6,990 bases of DNA from contig JAGRHX010001118.1 in NCBI GenBank assembly GCA_020444775.1, positions 1-6,990 on the forward strand, written 5' to 3'. Origin of the DNA: Gammaproteobacteria bacterium. GTDB taxonomy: Bacteria; Pseudomonadota; Gammaproteobacteria; HK1. Below the pieces are notes generated by a model. The model was given only the letters and a program-made list of their open reading frames with translations, had not been told where the DNA came from and ran no database searches. Made by a program: the position numbers and the translations under genes. Below, one piece after another: positions 6,195 through 6,990 of the stretch (positions within the stretch are counted from its first letter, which is position 1; each line of letters begins with the position of its first letter).

Positions 6195-6990
6195 TCACTC
6201 GATGACGATGACCGGCCCCTCGCGGTATTTCTCGACCTTGGCCATGTCCGGCTCCACCCCCAGACCCGGCCCGGTCGGCACACGCACCTTGCCATCCTTC
6301 GCCAGCATGGCATCGCCATAAGGGCTGTCCTCGAGGTTCGCGTAGATGTTCTCCAGCAGGGTGTCGGTGGACAAGGATGCGACGACGTGGATCGAGGCGA
6401 GATTGCCCGGGCCGTAGTAGGCGCAGTGCGGGACCAACTCCACCGAATGCGCCTCGGCGGCGGCGACGATCTTGCGCATCTCGGTGATGCCACCGATCTT
6501 GGTGACGCTGGGCTGCGCAATGTCGATTGAGCCCTTGGTGAACTTGTCGACGAAATCGTGCAGACCGGCACCGTTCTCGCCGGCGGCGATCCGGGTCTGC
6601 CCCTCGCGTCGCACCCGCGCCAGCCCCAGATGGTCCTCGGGCGGAAAGACCGGCTCTTCCAGCCAGTACAGGTCCGCGGGCCGGTAGGCCTTCTCCATGG
6701 CCAGCGCCTCGGCCACGCTCCACGGACAGTTCACATCGTTCATGATCGCGACATCCGGCCCGGCGCCGCGCCGCGCCGCCATCACCGCGTCGATCGAGTG
6801 CTCGTGCAGCTTTATGTGGCTGAAGCCGGCCGCGGCACGCTCCGCGCAGATCCGCTCCACCGTGGCCGGATTGGCGTAGCGCATCAGACTGCTATAGGCG
6901 CGCACCTCGGCGCGCCGCGCGCCGCCGAGCAGATCCGAGACCGGCAAGCCGGCGCGCTTGCCGGCGATGTCCCACAGCGCGATATCGATG
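6195..6990 (-). CDS. Mandelate racemase/muconate lactonizing enzyme family protein (enolase superfamily), 5' end outside window
   Basis: The visible 264 residues are the C-terminal two-thirds of an enolase-superfamily barrel; about 110-130 N-terminal residues (capping domain) lie beyond the right edge. It begins in IDIALWDIAGKRAGLPV, the family's standard link into the barrel. Mg2+ ligands are D85 (MNDVNCPW), E111 (WLEEPV) and E138 (AAGENGA), counted from the first visible residue. On strand 2 the motif is IKLHEH, so K60 aligns with the first Lys of the KxK motif and His replaces the second. The family's QPDxxxxGG reads QPSVTKIGG, with Ser for Asp, and the strand-7 His is H188 (VPHCAYYGPG). 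Relatives abstract the alpha-proton of carboxylates and act as racemases, sugar-acid dehydratases or cycloisomerases. The specific substrate is unknown. Its stop lies 23 nt before hyuB, so it is probably the first visible gene of that operon. Confidence 0.9.
   Translation of the reverse strand, partial: IDIALWDIAGKRAGLPVSDLLGGARRAEVRAYSSLMRYANPATVERICAERAAAGFSHIKLHEHSIDAVMAARRGAGPDVAIMNDVNCPWSVAEALAMEKAYRPADLYWLEEPVFPPEDHLGLARVRREGQTRIAAGENGAGLHDFVDKFTKGSIDIAQPSVTKIGGITEMRKIVAAAEAHSVELVPHCAYYGPGNLASIHVVASLSTDTLLENIYANLEDSPYGDAMLAKDGKVRVPTGPGLGVEPDMAKVEKYREGPVIVIE

Noticed and set aside
6172..6723. Upstream extension of the hyuB reading frame
   Set aside because: The frame is open but overlaps the enolase-superfamily gene, whose motifs are unmistakable. 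The HyuB family start and a ribosome binding site support the ATG at 6171.
6903..6930. GC palindromic stretch inside the enolase-superfamily gene
   Set aside because: It is explained by consecutive Gly/Ala/Arg codons in a GC-rich coding region.

Overview
The window is a GC-rich, densely packed bacterial segment with bacterial-type ribosome binding sites and no sign of RNA genes, insertion sequences, CRISPR arrays or prophage. Gene content (a HAD-UbiA fusion, a GtrA-family protein, hydantoinase/oxoprolinase-type subunits, an enolase-superfamily enzyme and a PhyH oxygenase) suggests a metabolically versatile proteobacterium. The class cannot be fixed from this sequence.

Layout. (1) Positions 1-716, minus strand: the N-terminal half of a HAD-phosphatase-like/UbiA prenyltransferase fusion, running off the left edge. 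(2) 717-907: a 191-bp divergent intergenic region holding two good imperfect hairpins. (3) 908-1366, plus strand: a small four-helix GtrA-family membrane protein. (4) 1367-1385: a very short convergent gap, spanned by a 9-bp inverted repeat. (5) 1386-6990, minus strand: a compact run of four genes, read right to left. These are an enolase-superfamily (mandelate racemase/muconate lactonizing) enzyme cut by the right edge, a HyuB-type subunit, a HyuA-type ATP-dependent subunit, and a PhyH-family Fe(II)/2-oxoglutarate dioxygenase. The gaps are 23, 23 (or 5) and 74 nt, so the four are probably one operon.

How they may work together. The HAD-UbiA plus GtrA pair resembles the pair used to make and handle polyprenyl-phosphate pentose (the decaprenyl-phosphoryl ribose/arabinose route known from mycobacteria), so the left part is probably cell-envelope glycan biosynthesis. 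The right part looks like a catabolic operon. HyuA and HyuB would form one ATP-dependent enzyme that either opens a cyclic amide (hydantoin, 5-oxoproline or another lactam) or carboxylates a ketone. The enolase-superfamily member would racemise or dehydrate a carboxylic acid, and the PhyH enzyme would hydroxylate a small molecule. The substrate cannot be read from the sequence. The four-gene combination is the best candidate here for an undescribed pathway. No defence, mobile or otherwise exotic system is visible.
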